Source: Spirochaetaceae bacterium (GTDB lineage: Bacteria; Spirochaetota; Spirochaetia; B11-G9). From it: a stretch of 6,342 nucleotides of DNA. The notes under the pieces are model-generated. The model worked only from the letters and a program-made list of their open reading frames with translations. It had not been told where the DNA came from and ran no database searches. Made by a program: the position numbers and the translations under genes. Numbering within the stretch: the stretch's first letter is position 1; each line of letters opens with the position of its first letter. This document shows, in pieces, positions 1 through 5,233 of the stretch. The stretch spans positions 1 through 6,342 of the forward strand of contig JAUVLL010000201.1 in the NCBI GenBank assembly GCA_030600745.1. The letters are read 5' to 3'.

Positions 1-5
1 ACTAC

Positions 6-710
6 TCAATCGTAACCGCTGTAGGAGTCTGTCTTTTCTATAAGCAACAGTGCTTTTTTCTCGTCTTTTTCTGATAATGCAGCAAGCAGCTGGTTGTGGT
101 ATAGGGTAACTTTTTCTCTGACGCCTTTCCCCTGGTAGAACTGTGTTAACAGATCCATGTGGGCTGGTTTTAATGTGTTGGTCAGCAGAGCGTATATGGC
201 ATTCCCACTGACTAATGCAAGTTGAAGGTGAAAGCAGAAATCCTGCTCCGCCAGTTCTTCCGCCTGATCATTTTTGCTCATTTGCCGGTTTATTTCTTTT
301 AGTGTGTGCAGCCCTTCCGAATCATCAGATTCCCGATTGCAGATTAGACTGACCATATCCCTCTCCATAAGAATACGAAAATATTCAAGGTCTCCAGTCA
401 GACCGGGACCAAGTTTATGATCTGTTCCCTTAATCAGAGAAAGGAGAAGATCCAGAGTTCCCTGCTTGCGGTAATCGTTGACAACGACTCCATGACGTGG
501 CCTCAGGGTCACCAGTCCTCTGGTTTCCAGAGTAAGAATTCCTTCATGCACAATCGGACGTGATACACCGAATTTTTTTGCCAATTCCCGTTCAGGTGGA
601 AGCCGTTCTCCTGGTTTCAGGCTGCCTCTAAGGATCAGTTCTTCCATATAGAGAACAAATTCTTCTTTCAGGCTGGCAGGTTTTAGTGTTTTAAACAGGG
701 TATCATCCAT
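6..710 (-). CDS. GntR-family (FadR/FCD type) transcriptional regulator
   Basis: A 234-residue DNA-binding repressor or activator of the FadR subfamily of GntR proteins; its effector and target genes cannot be told from the window. Residues about 12-78 form the winged helix: LKPGERLPPERELAKKFGVS is the classic GntR start of the recognition region, followed by RPIVHEGILTLETRGLV. Residues about 85-225 are an all-helical FCD ligand-binding domain. In metal-binding FCD proteins the ligands are an Asp-x3-His and two later His. Here D157 and H161 are visible, and H205 fits one later ligand, but the expected last His near residue 226 is replaced by a KT stretch, so metal binding may be altered. Length is normal for the family. 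The ATG at 710 is the only good start. It lies 6 nt after a -10 box with no Shine-Dalgarno, so the message is probably leaderless. No regulated operon is visible; downstream genes lie outside the window. Confidence 0.93.
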   Translation of the reverse strand: MDDTLFKTLKPASLKEEFVLYMEELILRGSLKPGERLPPERELAKKFGVSRPIVHEGILTLETRGLVTLRPRHGVVVNDYRKQGTLDLLLSLIKGTDHKLGPGLTGDLEYFRILMERDMVSLICNRESDDSEGLHTLKEINRQMSKNDQAEELAEQDFCFHLQLALVSGNAIYALLTNTLKPAHMDLLTQFYQGKGVREKVTLYHNQLLAALSEKDEKKALLLIEKTDSYSGYD

Positions 711-716
711 AAAGCG

Positions 717-745
717 ATTGTACGGACTGTTTGGTATTATGTCAA
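717..745 (-). promoter_or_regulatory. Sigma-70-type promoter of the GntR gene (leaderless geometry)
   Basis: Read on the minus strand: TTGACA at 745-740, a 17-nt spacer, and TACAAT at 722-717. This is a perfect -35 and a 5/6 -10 at the ideal spacing. Only 6 nt (CGCTTT) separate the -10 from the ATG at 710, so the predicted transcription start falls on or next to the A of the start codon. No Shine-Dalgarno can fit. Leaderless initiation is inferred from the spacing. Confidence 0.8.
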
Positions 746-789
746 ATCTATCTTTTTGGTTACTGTAATTCTGATAATTTTGCAGACAG

Positions 790-903
790 GGGCGTTACCC
801 TACATATGGGCGAACACAAGGTTCGCCCATACGTACGGTCATGCTTTTCGGGGGTTCCGTCGTTTAAACCGACCGCCTCCGGCACCCCTACAATCATTAA
901 CGC
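790..903. repeat. GC-rich block of nested palindromes (REP/MITE-like)
   Basis: Two hairpins lie in tandem. The first has 14-nt arms at 802-815 and 821-834 with one mismatch, a core of GGGCGAAC/GTTCGCCC and a 5-nt loop. The second has 9-nt arms at 851-859 and 880-888 with one mismatch, enclosing a smaller palindrome (GTCG...CGAC around GTTTAAAC) at 859-873. The block is bounded by GCGTTA (792-797) and its inverse TAACGC (898-903), like short inverted termini. Composition is clearly more GC-rich than the AT-rich flanks. No convincing protein is encoded. It is most likely a non-autonomous dispersed repeat; a terminator or structured RNA role is possible. Copy number cannot be seen from one window. 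Confidence 0.55.
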
Positions 904-1059
904 GTCGGCTAAGGAGGGAATTAATATTGTGATTTCAAATCTCTAATATCTCTATAGTACTGAGTTCTAAATATATAGCTGGAACTGACCAGGCAGTTGG
1001 AAACAATTCCTGATTTGAAGCTACTATCGATTGCAGTGTCAGGAACCTGTAATGGAGTG
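904..1059. other. Intergenic region downstream of higA, no feature recognised
   Basis: AT-rich sequence between the palindrome block and the higA stop codon. An open frame crosses it on the minus strand, but it has no start or ribosome site of its own and runs into higA in another frame. I see no terminator-like hairpin, promoter or RNA gene. Confidence 0.4.
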
Positions 1060-1389
1060 TTAAATACAGAGGATTTGATGTTCCTCCAAAAAATGATTAT
1101 CCTGCTCAAGCAGTTGAATGAATCGGGATGCGGGCCCTTGAGGCTTATTACGTCCTGATTCCCAGGCTTCAACGGTCTTTACAGACACGCCTATGGCCTC
1201 AGCAAAAATCATCTGAGAGAGGTTTAAAGATTCCCTGATCTTCTTTATTTTGTTTGCATCATATACAGGTACAGGGGATATTGTGACTTTCCGTCTTTTT
1301 ACTGCTTTAATATGACCTTTGCTAACCTCTAAAGCTTCATTTAATCCTGTCATAATTGAATTGAAATATGTATTTCCTTTATTTTTCAT
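1060..1389 (-). CDS. higA: HigA2-type antitoxin, XRE/Cro-like helix-turn-helix
   Basis: A 109-residue antitoxin that should bind and neutralise the toxin encoded just upstream and repress their shared promoter. Residues 1-45 form a basic, low-complexity extension (MKNKGNTYFNSIMTGLNEAL, then KRRKVTISPVPVYD). Residues about 47-100 are an XRE helix-turn-helix: IRESLNLSQMIFAEAIGVSV, then KTVEAWESGRNKP and ASRFIQLLEQ. The architecture closely matches Vibrio cholerae HigA2 as I recall it, whose flexible N-terminus wraps the toxin and whose C-terminal HTH binds the operator. The annotation NadS-like is used for relatives. Its start overlaps the toxin's 3' end by 11 nt, and a strong Shine-Dalgarno lies inside the toxin gene, which suggests coupled but efficient translation. 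The toxin-first gene order is characteristic of hig modules. Confidence 0.88.
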   Translation of the reverse strand: MKNKGNTYFNSIMTGLNEALEVSKGHIKAVKRRKVTISPVPVYDANKIKKIRESLNLSQMIFAEAIGVSVKTVEAWESGRNKPQGPASRFIQLLEQDNHFLEEHQILCI

Positions 1390-1738
1390 TCTTGCCTCCC
1401 CGCTTTCTTAAGTTTGCCTTTATTTGTTCAATAACAGATTTTATCTGTGTTTTTTCCGGGCGTGATAAGTTCTTTTTCTCACTTTTTTTAAAACATGAAA
1501 TCATGTAGATCTGTTCAAAGTAGGCAAAATCAACATAAAGAGTTCTTATATTTCCGCTTTTTCCTTTACCTGGCAAGGCCCACCGTAGTTTTCGTAGTCC
1601 TCCTGTTCCTTGAATCATGTCTCCTGCTTCCGGATTTTCACAAAGATAAACTTCTAATTCTCTCAACTGTTCATCGGTAAGTTTAGCACCTGTCCATTGT
1701 TTTTCAAAAGTTTGCATGTAGACGAATTCCCGGGTCAT
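1379..1738 (-). CDS. higB: HigB2/RelE-superfamily mRNA interferase toxin
   Basis: Toxin of a type II TA pair. HigB2-like proteins are ribosome-dependent RNases of the RelE fold that cut mRNA during translation. Family signatures visible are ENPEAGDMIQGTGGLRKLRW, then PGKGKSGNIRTLYV, then IYMISCFKKSEKKNLSRPEK and a basic C-terminal helix. These match the V. cholerae HigB2 pattern (GDVIQGTGGLRKIR, GKGKRGG, LLTIYGKNE) as I remember it. I choose the ATG at 1738 (119 residues) over an upstream TTG at 1753 because the first 15 residues, MTREFVYMQTFEKQW, align without gaps to the known family start; a later ATG at 1717 is a second option. There is no Shine-Dalgarno at 1738, and the -10 box ends 6 nt before it, so translation may be leaderless and weak. 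It overlaps higA by 11 nt. Confidence 0.88.
   Translation of the reverse strand: MTREFVYMQTFEKQWTGAKLTDEQLRELEVYLCENPEAGDMIQGTGGLRKLRWALPGKGKSGNIRTLYVDFAYFEQIYMISCFKKSEKKNLSRPEKTQIKSVIEQIKANLRKRGGKNEK
1395..1401 (-). promoter_or_regulatory. Ribosome binding site of higA
   Basis: GGGGAGG on the minus strand, 5 nt (CAAGA) before the ATG at 1389 and inside the last codons of the toxin gene. It fixes the higA start and should give the antitoxin stronger translation than the toxin, which has no such site. Confidence 0.8.
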
Positions 1739-1744
1739 TATCAA

Positions 1745-1774
1745 ACAATACAACCCGATTCAGTAGGGTGTCAA
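1745..1774 (-). promoter_or_regulatory. higBA promoter with overlapping candidate operator
   Basis: On the minus strand a perfect TTGACA (1774-1769) is followed by an 18-nt spacer and TATTGT (1750-1745, 4/6 match). The ATG at 1738 begins 6 nt later. Between the boxes is an imperfect inverted repeat, ACAACCC...GGGTGT on the plus strand (about 1750-1771), placed where a HigA dimer could block RNA polymerase. The operator role is inferred. Confidence 0.6.
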
Positions 1775-2217
1775 TAGATAATATTAAAAGAATGTGATAG
1801 AAGGCCCAGTCCCAGAGACGAGTTAGCCAATGATAACGATGTCCAGTGGGTGAGGGATAGGGTAAATCACAGGGTTGTCCGAAGACAGTGTATAACCTTA
1901 TTCGGGGAGATCTGTCTGTATGGCAGTTAACTACACATTGATACTGAGAATCCGGAATAGGAAACCGGATAAATAAATCCTCATCAGGTTAGAGGGTGAC
2001 ACTCTGACTCTGAGCCAGTTAAATGGAACACAAAGAAGTCGTCACAGGTATTGATTGTAGTTTAGCAGCGTCAACAGGAGTAATTCTGTTGATAAACAGG
2101 CAGAAGTCAGCAGAAGGCTGGTCGCAAACAAGTTTGCTGCTCGCCCATGCAACCTGGGGCATAGTAGTCAACGCCCGGAGTAATGTCCGGTTCATGGCGA
2201 AGGCCTGAACATTTCAC

Positions 2218-2224
2218 AAGGAGG
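2218..2224 (+). promoter_or_regulatory. Ribosome binding site of the intron-encoded protein
   Basis: AAGGAGG ending 6 nt before the ATG at 2231. It settles that start over the in-frame ATG at 2183, which has no such site and lies in structured intron sequence. Confidence 0.85.
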
Positions 2225-2230
2225 AGCCTT

Positions 2231-3607
2231 ATGGTTCTCAGGGAACAAATTTTAGCATTTGCCGAAAACTTTTCTCATCGGATCATGAAGAAACCAGCCT
2301 TGAACAATTCTATGATGGATCTGATTTTGTCATCAGAAAATATGCATAAAGCCTGGAAACAGGTTAAACGCAATGGAGGAAGCCCCGGAATCGACGGTAT
2401 GACTATCGAGAAGTTTCCGGGATACTTGCAGAAAAGATGGCATAAAATCAGGCAAGCTTTGCTTTTAGGGTACTATGTACCTTCGCCGGTGCTCAGGGTA
2501 GAAATACCGAAGAAAACCGGAGGAAAACGTATGCTGGGTATACCTACCATTTTGGATAGGGTAATTCAGCAGGCCATATCACAAGTCTTGAATCCCATAT
2601 TTGATCCCGATTTTTCAGACAGTAGTTTTGGGTTCAGACCGGGGAGATCGGCTCATGGAGCAGTTAAGCAGGTAAATGGATACGTAAAATTAGGATATAG
2701 GTATGCAGTAGATCTGGATCTTGAAAAGTTCTTTGATACTGTAAATCATGATATTCTGATGTATCTGGTAGCAAGGAAAGTTCAGGACAAATCTGTCTTG
2801 AAACTAATTGGTCGTTACCTGAGAGCCGGTATCCGGGACAAGGAAGGTAAAACAATGCCAACCTCAATAGGAACCCCACAAGGGGGACCGCTTTCACCGC
2901 TTCTTTCCAATATTTTACTTGATCAGTTTGACAGAGAATTGGAAAGAAGAAACCTGCGGTTTGCCCGTTACGCAGATGATGCAATCATATTAACTAAAAG
3001 ATTGTGTGATGGGAAAACCATTCTGTCAGAAATAACGATGTTTCTTGGCAGGAAGTTAAAACTGGTGGTAAACCAGAAGAAAAGTAAGGTAGCAAAGATC
3101 ACTGAATGTAGTTTTTTAGGATTTACTTTCAAAGGGAAGAAGATTCGGTGGACTGAACAGTCTTTTCAGGATTTTCATTATCAGTTAAAGTATCTGACCA
3201 GACGGTCTTGGGGAGTATCTGTGGAGTACCGGATATATAAGTTAAATCAGTATGTCCGGGGCCTGGTCAGAAACTTCGTTTCTTGCTCGGCTATGCATCC
3301 CTGTTGGATGAATTATTATGGTATCTCTCAGTATTACAGACCGTTACAGGATATCGATAACTGGCTCCGGCGAAGAATCAGAATGTGTTACTGGAAACAG
3401 TGGCGGTATCCCAGAACAAAAGTAAGAAAATTGATGGAGTTGGGAGTACCAAAAGATTTTGCAATCATGGCGGGAGCCAGCAGTAAATCGTACTGGCACC
3501 TGTCTAAGACCTTTTCGACTAACGCAGGCATGTCCAATGAATGGCTGAAAAAGCAGGGATTGGTTAACATTAAAAGTTTGTGGTGTAAAGCCCAGGGATA
3601 TTGTTAA
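2231..3607 (+). CDS. ltrA: Group II intron reverse transcriptase/maturase
   Basis: A 458-residue multifunctional protein that helps its intron RNA fold and splice, then reverse-transcribes it at a new DNA site. The RT domain covers about residues 28-300: GIDGMTIEKF (53-62), RMLGIPTILDRVIQQA (100-115), FGFRPGRSAH (133-142), VDLDLEKFFDTVNHD (160-174) with a catalytic Asp, GTPQGGPLSPLLSN (214-227) and the active-site YADD (247-250). The maturase (X) domain follows to about residue 400. No HNH endonuclease follows it, as in bacterial C/D/E-type introns, so the protein is shorter than the roughly 600-residue LtrA of Lactococcus. All catalytic residues are intact and there is no frameshift. Odd point: the usual YxRGWxxYxG motif of domain X is split by 14 extra residues (345-358, LVRNFVSCSAMHPC) between YVRG and WMNYYG. 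Whether this copy still works is therefore open. Confidence 0.92.
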   Translation: MVLREQILAFAENFSHRIMKKPALNNSMMDLILSSENMHKAWKQVKRNGGSPGIDGMTIEKFPGYLQKRWHKIRQALLLGYYVPSPVLRVEIPKKTGGKRMLGIPTILDRVIQQAISQVLNPIFDPDFSDSSFGFRPGRSAHGAVKQVNGYVKLGYRYAVDLDLEKFFDTVNHDILMYLVARKVQDKSVLKLIGRYLRAGIRDKEGKTMPTSIGTPQGGPLSPLLSNILLDQFDRELERRNLRFARYADDAIILTKRLCDGKTILSEITMFLGRKLKLVVNQKKSKVAKITECSFLGFTFKGKKIRWTEQSFQDFHYQLKYLTRRSWGVSVEYRIYKLNQYVRGLVRNFVSCSAMHPCWMNYYGISQYYRPLQDIDNWLRRRIRMCYWKQWRYPRTKVRKLMELGVPKDFAIMAGASSKSYWHLSKTFSTNAGMSNEWLKKQGLVNIKSLWCKAQGYC

Positions 3608-3638
3608 CCTAATCTTAGTTCCGTTTGCTTTATGGAAT

Positions 3639-3709
3639 GAACCGCCCTGTGCGAACCCGCATGCAGGGTGGTGTGGGGGCTGGAGGCTAAAAGCCTCCGG
3701 CTACCCGAT
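3639..3709 (+). ncRNA. Group II intron catalytic domains V and VI
   Basis: Domain V: ACCGCCCTG (3641-3649) pairs with CAGGGTGGT (3664-3672), including one G-U pair. A 2-nt bulge (TG, 3662-3663) follows, then the stem TGCG/CGCA closed by an AACC loop. This is the diagnostic domain V shape. CGC at 3643-3645 lies where the catalytic triad is expected; CGC rather than AGC is known from IIC introns such as that of Oceanobacillus iheyensis. Domain VI: GGGGG and CTGGAGGC pair back through GCCTCCGG and CT-A-CCC, leaving A3703 unpaired as the lariat branch point. The assignment comes from hand folding. Confidence 0.88.
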
Positions 3710-3713
3710 TTAT

Positions 3714-3723
3714 ATTCTTTTAA
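3714..3723. repeat. Right half of a palindrome interrupted by the intron
   Basis: ATTCTTTTAA here is the exact reverse complement of TTAAAAGAAT at 1784-1793, just left of the intron. If the intron is removed, the two halves form a 10-bp stem with the 4-nt loop TTAT. This half overlaps the stop codon of the HEPN gene (3720-3722), so the intact palindrome may once have been a weak AT-rich terminator of that operon. Confidence 0.5.
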
Positions 3724-4118
3724 ATACTTTTTCCAACTTCTGTTTTAATTTGATCATATATTGCTTTTGCGGTTTCATAAAATTTCTTTACCATTTTTAA
3801 CGAAGGCATTCCCTCAGGAAGCAATCCTAATTCTGAAGGATACCGAGTATCTGTATAAGTTTCATTGATTAGCTCAAGTGTTTTCATATCAAAGGTTAAT
3901 TTTGTATGGTTTCTTACAGTTCCATATAGTTTTAATAAATTATGTATTTTCGGGATCTCAGTTGTTTTTAATAAGATCAAAGCTTTGAATGATTTTTCAA
4001 TACACTGCTGTGCATGAAAAGCAGTGATGTTAGTCAGATTTTCATCTTCTAATATTTTCTCAATAGTTGACAAATCTTTATAAGCATATTTTGACCATTC
4101 TTCAGCTAGCTTTTTCAT
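3720..4118 (-). CDS. HEPN-domain protein of a HEPN-MNT module
   Basis: A 132-residue helical HEPN-domain protein (the Pfam PF05168-like branch), partner of the nucleotidyltransferase encoded immediately upstream. Diagnostic residues: an N-terminal EEWSKYAYKDLSTIEKIL helix, AFHAQQCIEKSFKALILLKT (33-52), the PKIHNLLKL stretch (56-64) and a late TDTRYPSE (90-96). In HEPN-MNT TA systems the HEPN protein is the toxin, often an RNase, and MNT silences it by adding nucleotides. The RNase-type Rx4-6H motif is not evident here: the only nearby candidate, VRNH, has the wrong spacing. This protein may therefore be a non-nuclease HEPN. Its start overlaps the MNT gene by 17 nt, which indicates an operon. 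Length is normal for the family. A function other than TA, such as a small adaptor, cannot be excluded. Confidence 0.85.
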   Translation of the reverse strand: MKKLAEEWSKYAYKDLSTIEKILEDENLTNITAFHAQQCIEKSFKALILLKTTEIPKIHNLLKLYGTVRNHTKLTFDMKTLELINETYTDTRYPSELGLLPEGMPSLKMVKKFYETAKAIYDQIKTEVGKSI

Positions 4119-4446
4119 ATATTAATGAGCCTTTATCTAATATTTCTGATGCAAACGGTTTATTTATTTCTTTGAGCTTATTAAATTCTGTTCGTGAATA
4201 CACAAGTAGATCTATTGGTATTTCCATACTTATATCAATAATTGCATCTCGTACTAATATTTTATTTTCCAGTTTCTCATCATAAGATTTTGGAACAGTA
4301 TTGCTATTCAGGATGACAACAAGGTCTATATCACTATCAGGATTCTCTTGTCCTACTGAAAGAGAACCAAACAAATAGACCTGATAGGGATCAATACTTT
4401 TAAGAGATTCTATTATTCCTGGAATATACTCTTTCAAGTTGTTCAT
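4102..4446 (-). CDS. MNT-family minimal nucleotidyltransferase
   Basis: A 114-residue protein of the DNA polymerase beta-like nucleotidyltransferase fold. The hallmark is FGSLSVGQENPDSDIDLVV: G27-S28 bind the triphosphate, and D39 and D41 of the SDID motif, with D79 in IPIDLLVYS, make the expected metal-binding triad. All three acidic residues are present, so it should be active. In characterised HEPN-MNT pairs MNT is the antitoxin and inactivates the HEPN partner by AMPylation or oligo-adenylation. It is the first gene of the operon and overlaps the HEPN gene. The ATG at 4446 has no Shine-Dalgarno. A perfect TATAAT lies 6 nt before it, so leaderless translation is likely. The ATG also overlaps the TGA of the decayed reading frame upstream (ATGA). 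Confidence 0.9.
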   Translation of the reverse strand: MNNLKEYIPGIIESLKSIDPYQVYLFGSLSVGQENPDSDIDLVVILNSNTVPKSYDEKLENKILVRDAIIDISMEIPIDLLVYSRTEFNKLKEINKPFASEILDKGSLIYEKAS

Positions 4447-4581
4447 TTTATAATTATACAGGGATCTTTCTGTTTTTCATATACAATTATTTGATATTTT
4501 ATATTCATTTTTTCTAATTTGTCTTTATACTTCCAAAGATTTACTGTTACCAGAGGATATTATTACTTTTATATCAACTAC
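4443..4581 (-). pseudogene. Possible remnant of a VapC-like PIN toxin
   Basis: This stretch lies directly behind the AbrB-type antitoxin, where its toxin should be, but has no intact gene. One minus-strand frame from 4581 reads VVDIKVIISSGNSKSLEV and then stops at 4525. It resembles the start of PIN toxins (VVDTNVIIS...GN...) with the catalytic-region T-N changed to I-K. It has no start codon. A second frame, offset by +1, reads LWKYKDKLEKMNIKYQIIVY and then EKQKDPCIIIK, stopping at 4443. The two frames overlap at SL/LW, as expected of a frameshift. The PIN match covers few residues, and I do not recognise the second segment, which could belong to an unrelated small gene ending in an ATGA overlap with MNT. 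Far too short for a roughly 130-residue toxin. Confidence 0.35.
4453..4480 (-). promoter_or_regulatory. Promoter of the MNT-HEPN operon (leaderless geometry)
   Basis: A perfect -10, TATAAT, lies at 4458-4453 on the minus strand, exactly 6 nt before the ATG. The -35 is weak: ATGAAA at 4480-4475 with a 16-nt spacer is the best of several poor choices. The call rests on the -10 and its position. Confidence 0.5.
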
Positions 4582-4847
4582 TTATGCGCATATTTTCTTT
4601 TTCTTACATTTTTAATTGCTTGATCAACATCACTTTCTTTTAAATTCAGTTCTTTCCTGACTTTATCATCAATCGCTATAATTTTATCAAATTGGCTCAT
4701 TCTTGGGGTTTTAATTGGTCTTAGGAGAATATTCTCGCCTTCCTGTATAATTATCATTTTTGTTCCGGGCTCCAGTTTCATTTTTTCCCTGATATCATTT
4801 GGAATTACAACCTGGCCTCTTGTAGATAAACTTGTAACTTCTAAAAT
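4578..4847 (-). CDS. AbrB/SpoVT-type (VapB-like) antitoxin with non-ATG start
   Basis: A small DNA-binding antitoxin of the swapped-hairpin AbrB fold. The core LEVTSLSTRGQVVIPNDIRE, then KMKLEPGTKMIIIQEGENIL and LRPI, covers the first 45 or so residues. The tail (KIIAIDDKVRKELNLKESDV, then DQAIKNVRKRKY) is typical of the toxin-binding region of VapB-like antitoxins. The frame is open back to a GTG at 4883, but homologues begin at the LEVTSLST position. A strong Shine-Dalgarno (GGAGGAG, 4863-4857) also lies inside that longer frame. The codon at the proper place, 4847, is ATT; a CTG sits at 4853. Either the gene uses a rare start or its ATG has mutated. The product would be about 89 residues. 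With the broken toxin frame downstream, the pair looks inactive or decaying. Confidence 0.65.
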   Translation of the reverse strand: MLEVTSLSTRGQVVIPNDIREKMKLEPGTKMIIIQEGENILLRPIKTPRMSQFDKIIAIDDKVRKELNLKESDVDQAIKNVRKRKYAHK

Positions 4848-4856
4848 TAACAGGAT

Positions 4857-4863
4857 CTCCTCC
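4857..4863 (-). promoter_or_regulatory. Strong Shine-Dalgarno before an ATT codon
   Basis: GGAGGAG on the minus strand, 9 nt before ATT (4847-4845) and 3 nt before CTG (4853-4851). It argues that translation once began here rather than at the GTG at 4883, which has no ribosome site. Confidence 0.6.
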
Positions 4864-4924
4864 AATAAGAGTTTCTTACCCACATTTCAACAAATTCTAT
4901 ACAAAATTTCCCAATATTCTTCTA

Positions 4925-5073
4925 CCATTGGGATTAATTCCTAATAATCGTGCTTCCACCGGAGGTTTAAAACAGTTGTAAGAATAGTTTTTTTCATAAT
5001 TTTATAGCCTGTTACCGAACCCGAGCTCCAGAGTCAAATTCCCCAGTGTAAATTTCCTATGTATACACATTTT
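4925..5073. repeat. Diverged direct repeat, copy A
   Basis: Collinear with 5346-5495. Shared anchors include CCATTGGGATTA (4925), TTCATA, ACCGAA (5014), AGTCAAATTCC and ACATTTT (5067), each 421-422 bp before its partner. Similarity between anchors is patchy with small indels, so the duplication is old. It forms the part of a cassette immediately after the attC at 5125-5183, read on the minus strand. Confidence 0.6.
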
Positions 5074-5124
5074 GCTAAATTACTGGTTTCTGAAGACGCT
5101 ATTTCACTATTCTCAACTTTGGGA

Positions 5125-5183
5125 AGATAACGCCGCTTTAACCTGTGAGCCAAAGACGAATCTGGTTCAAAGCTTTGTTCTGT
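5125..5183 (-). other. Integron attC site (proximal)
   Basis: Read on the minus strand this 59-bp imperfect palindrome has the order of an attC. It begins with an R'' box ending AAC (5179-5177) and spacer AAA, then the arm GCTTTGAACC. A 20-nt variable centre follows, then the arm GGTTAAAGC, spacer GGC and R' box GTTATCT (5131-5125). The arms pair over 9 bp with one protruding G on one strand, as expected of the extrahelical bases that orient recombination. The R' box fits GTTRRRY except at one position. It lies in the same relation to repeat A as the attC at 5549-5625 does to repeat B. It is the weaker of the two sites because its stem is shorter. Confidence 0.68.
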
Positions 5184-5233
5184 TGCCCATTTATAATTAT
5201 GTATCAATGATAAACCCGTTTTTAATAGAATTA

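Larger units (their letters stand above)
1794..3709 (+). mobile_element. Group II intron (retroelement) with encoded RT/maturase
   Basis: A compact mobile group II intron of about 1.9 kb, a self-splicing ribozyme that spreads by retrohoming with its encoded protein. The 3' end is well defined: a textbook domain V, a domain VI stem with a bulged branch-point A at 3703, and CCCGAT ending near 3709. The 5' end is less certain. Domain I sequence (AGTCCCAGAGACGAG..., GAAGACAGTGTATAACC) is clearly present from about 1800, and GTGATAG at 1794 is my preferred first base, although the consensus is GUGYG. ATGTG at 1792 and GTGTC at 1768 are alternatives; the last would put the higB -35 box inside the intron. 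It lies between the HEPN gene and higB, 20 nt upstream of the higB -35, so it interrupts no coding sequence. Its sense strand is opposite to the surrounding genes. Confidence 0.85.

Noticed and set aside
790..903. attC sites suggested by GCGTTA at 792 and TAACGC at 898
   Set aside because: The boxes face the wrong way for one attC, and no AAC-arm/arm-GTT stem can be folded on the outer side of either.
731..946. Plus-strand open frame of 71 codons across the palindrome block
   Set aside because: It runs through the hairpins, has no ribosome site and shows no protein-like pattern; it is explained by the structured repeat.
921..1172. Minus-strand open frame overlapping the end of higA
   Set aside because: It overlaps the clear HTH gene in another frame and has no start signal. 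The tail (FRTQYYRDIRDLKSQY) looked protein-like, but I could not link it to any family.
1768..1772. GTGTC as the 5' end of the group II intron
   Set aside because: It is closer to GUGYG than GTGAT at 1794, but it would place the higB -35 box inside the intron and lose the matching palindrome at the exon junction. It is kept only as an alternative.
2023..2208. Plus-strand open frame upstream of the RT gene
   Set aside because: It lies in structured intron RNA (domains I-IV), has no Shine-Dalgarno and is unlike any known protein.
2664..2984. Minus-strand open frame of 106 codons
   Set aside because: It is antisense to the conserved core of the reverse transcriptase.
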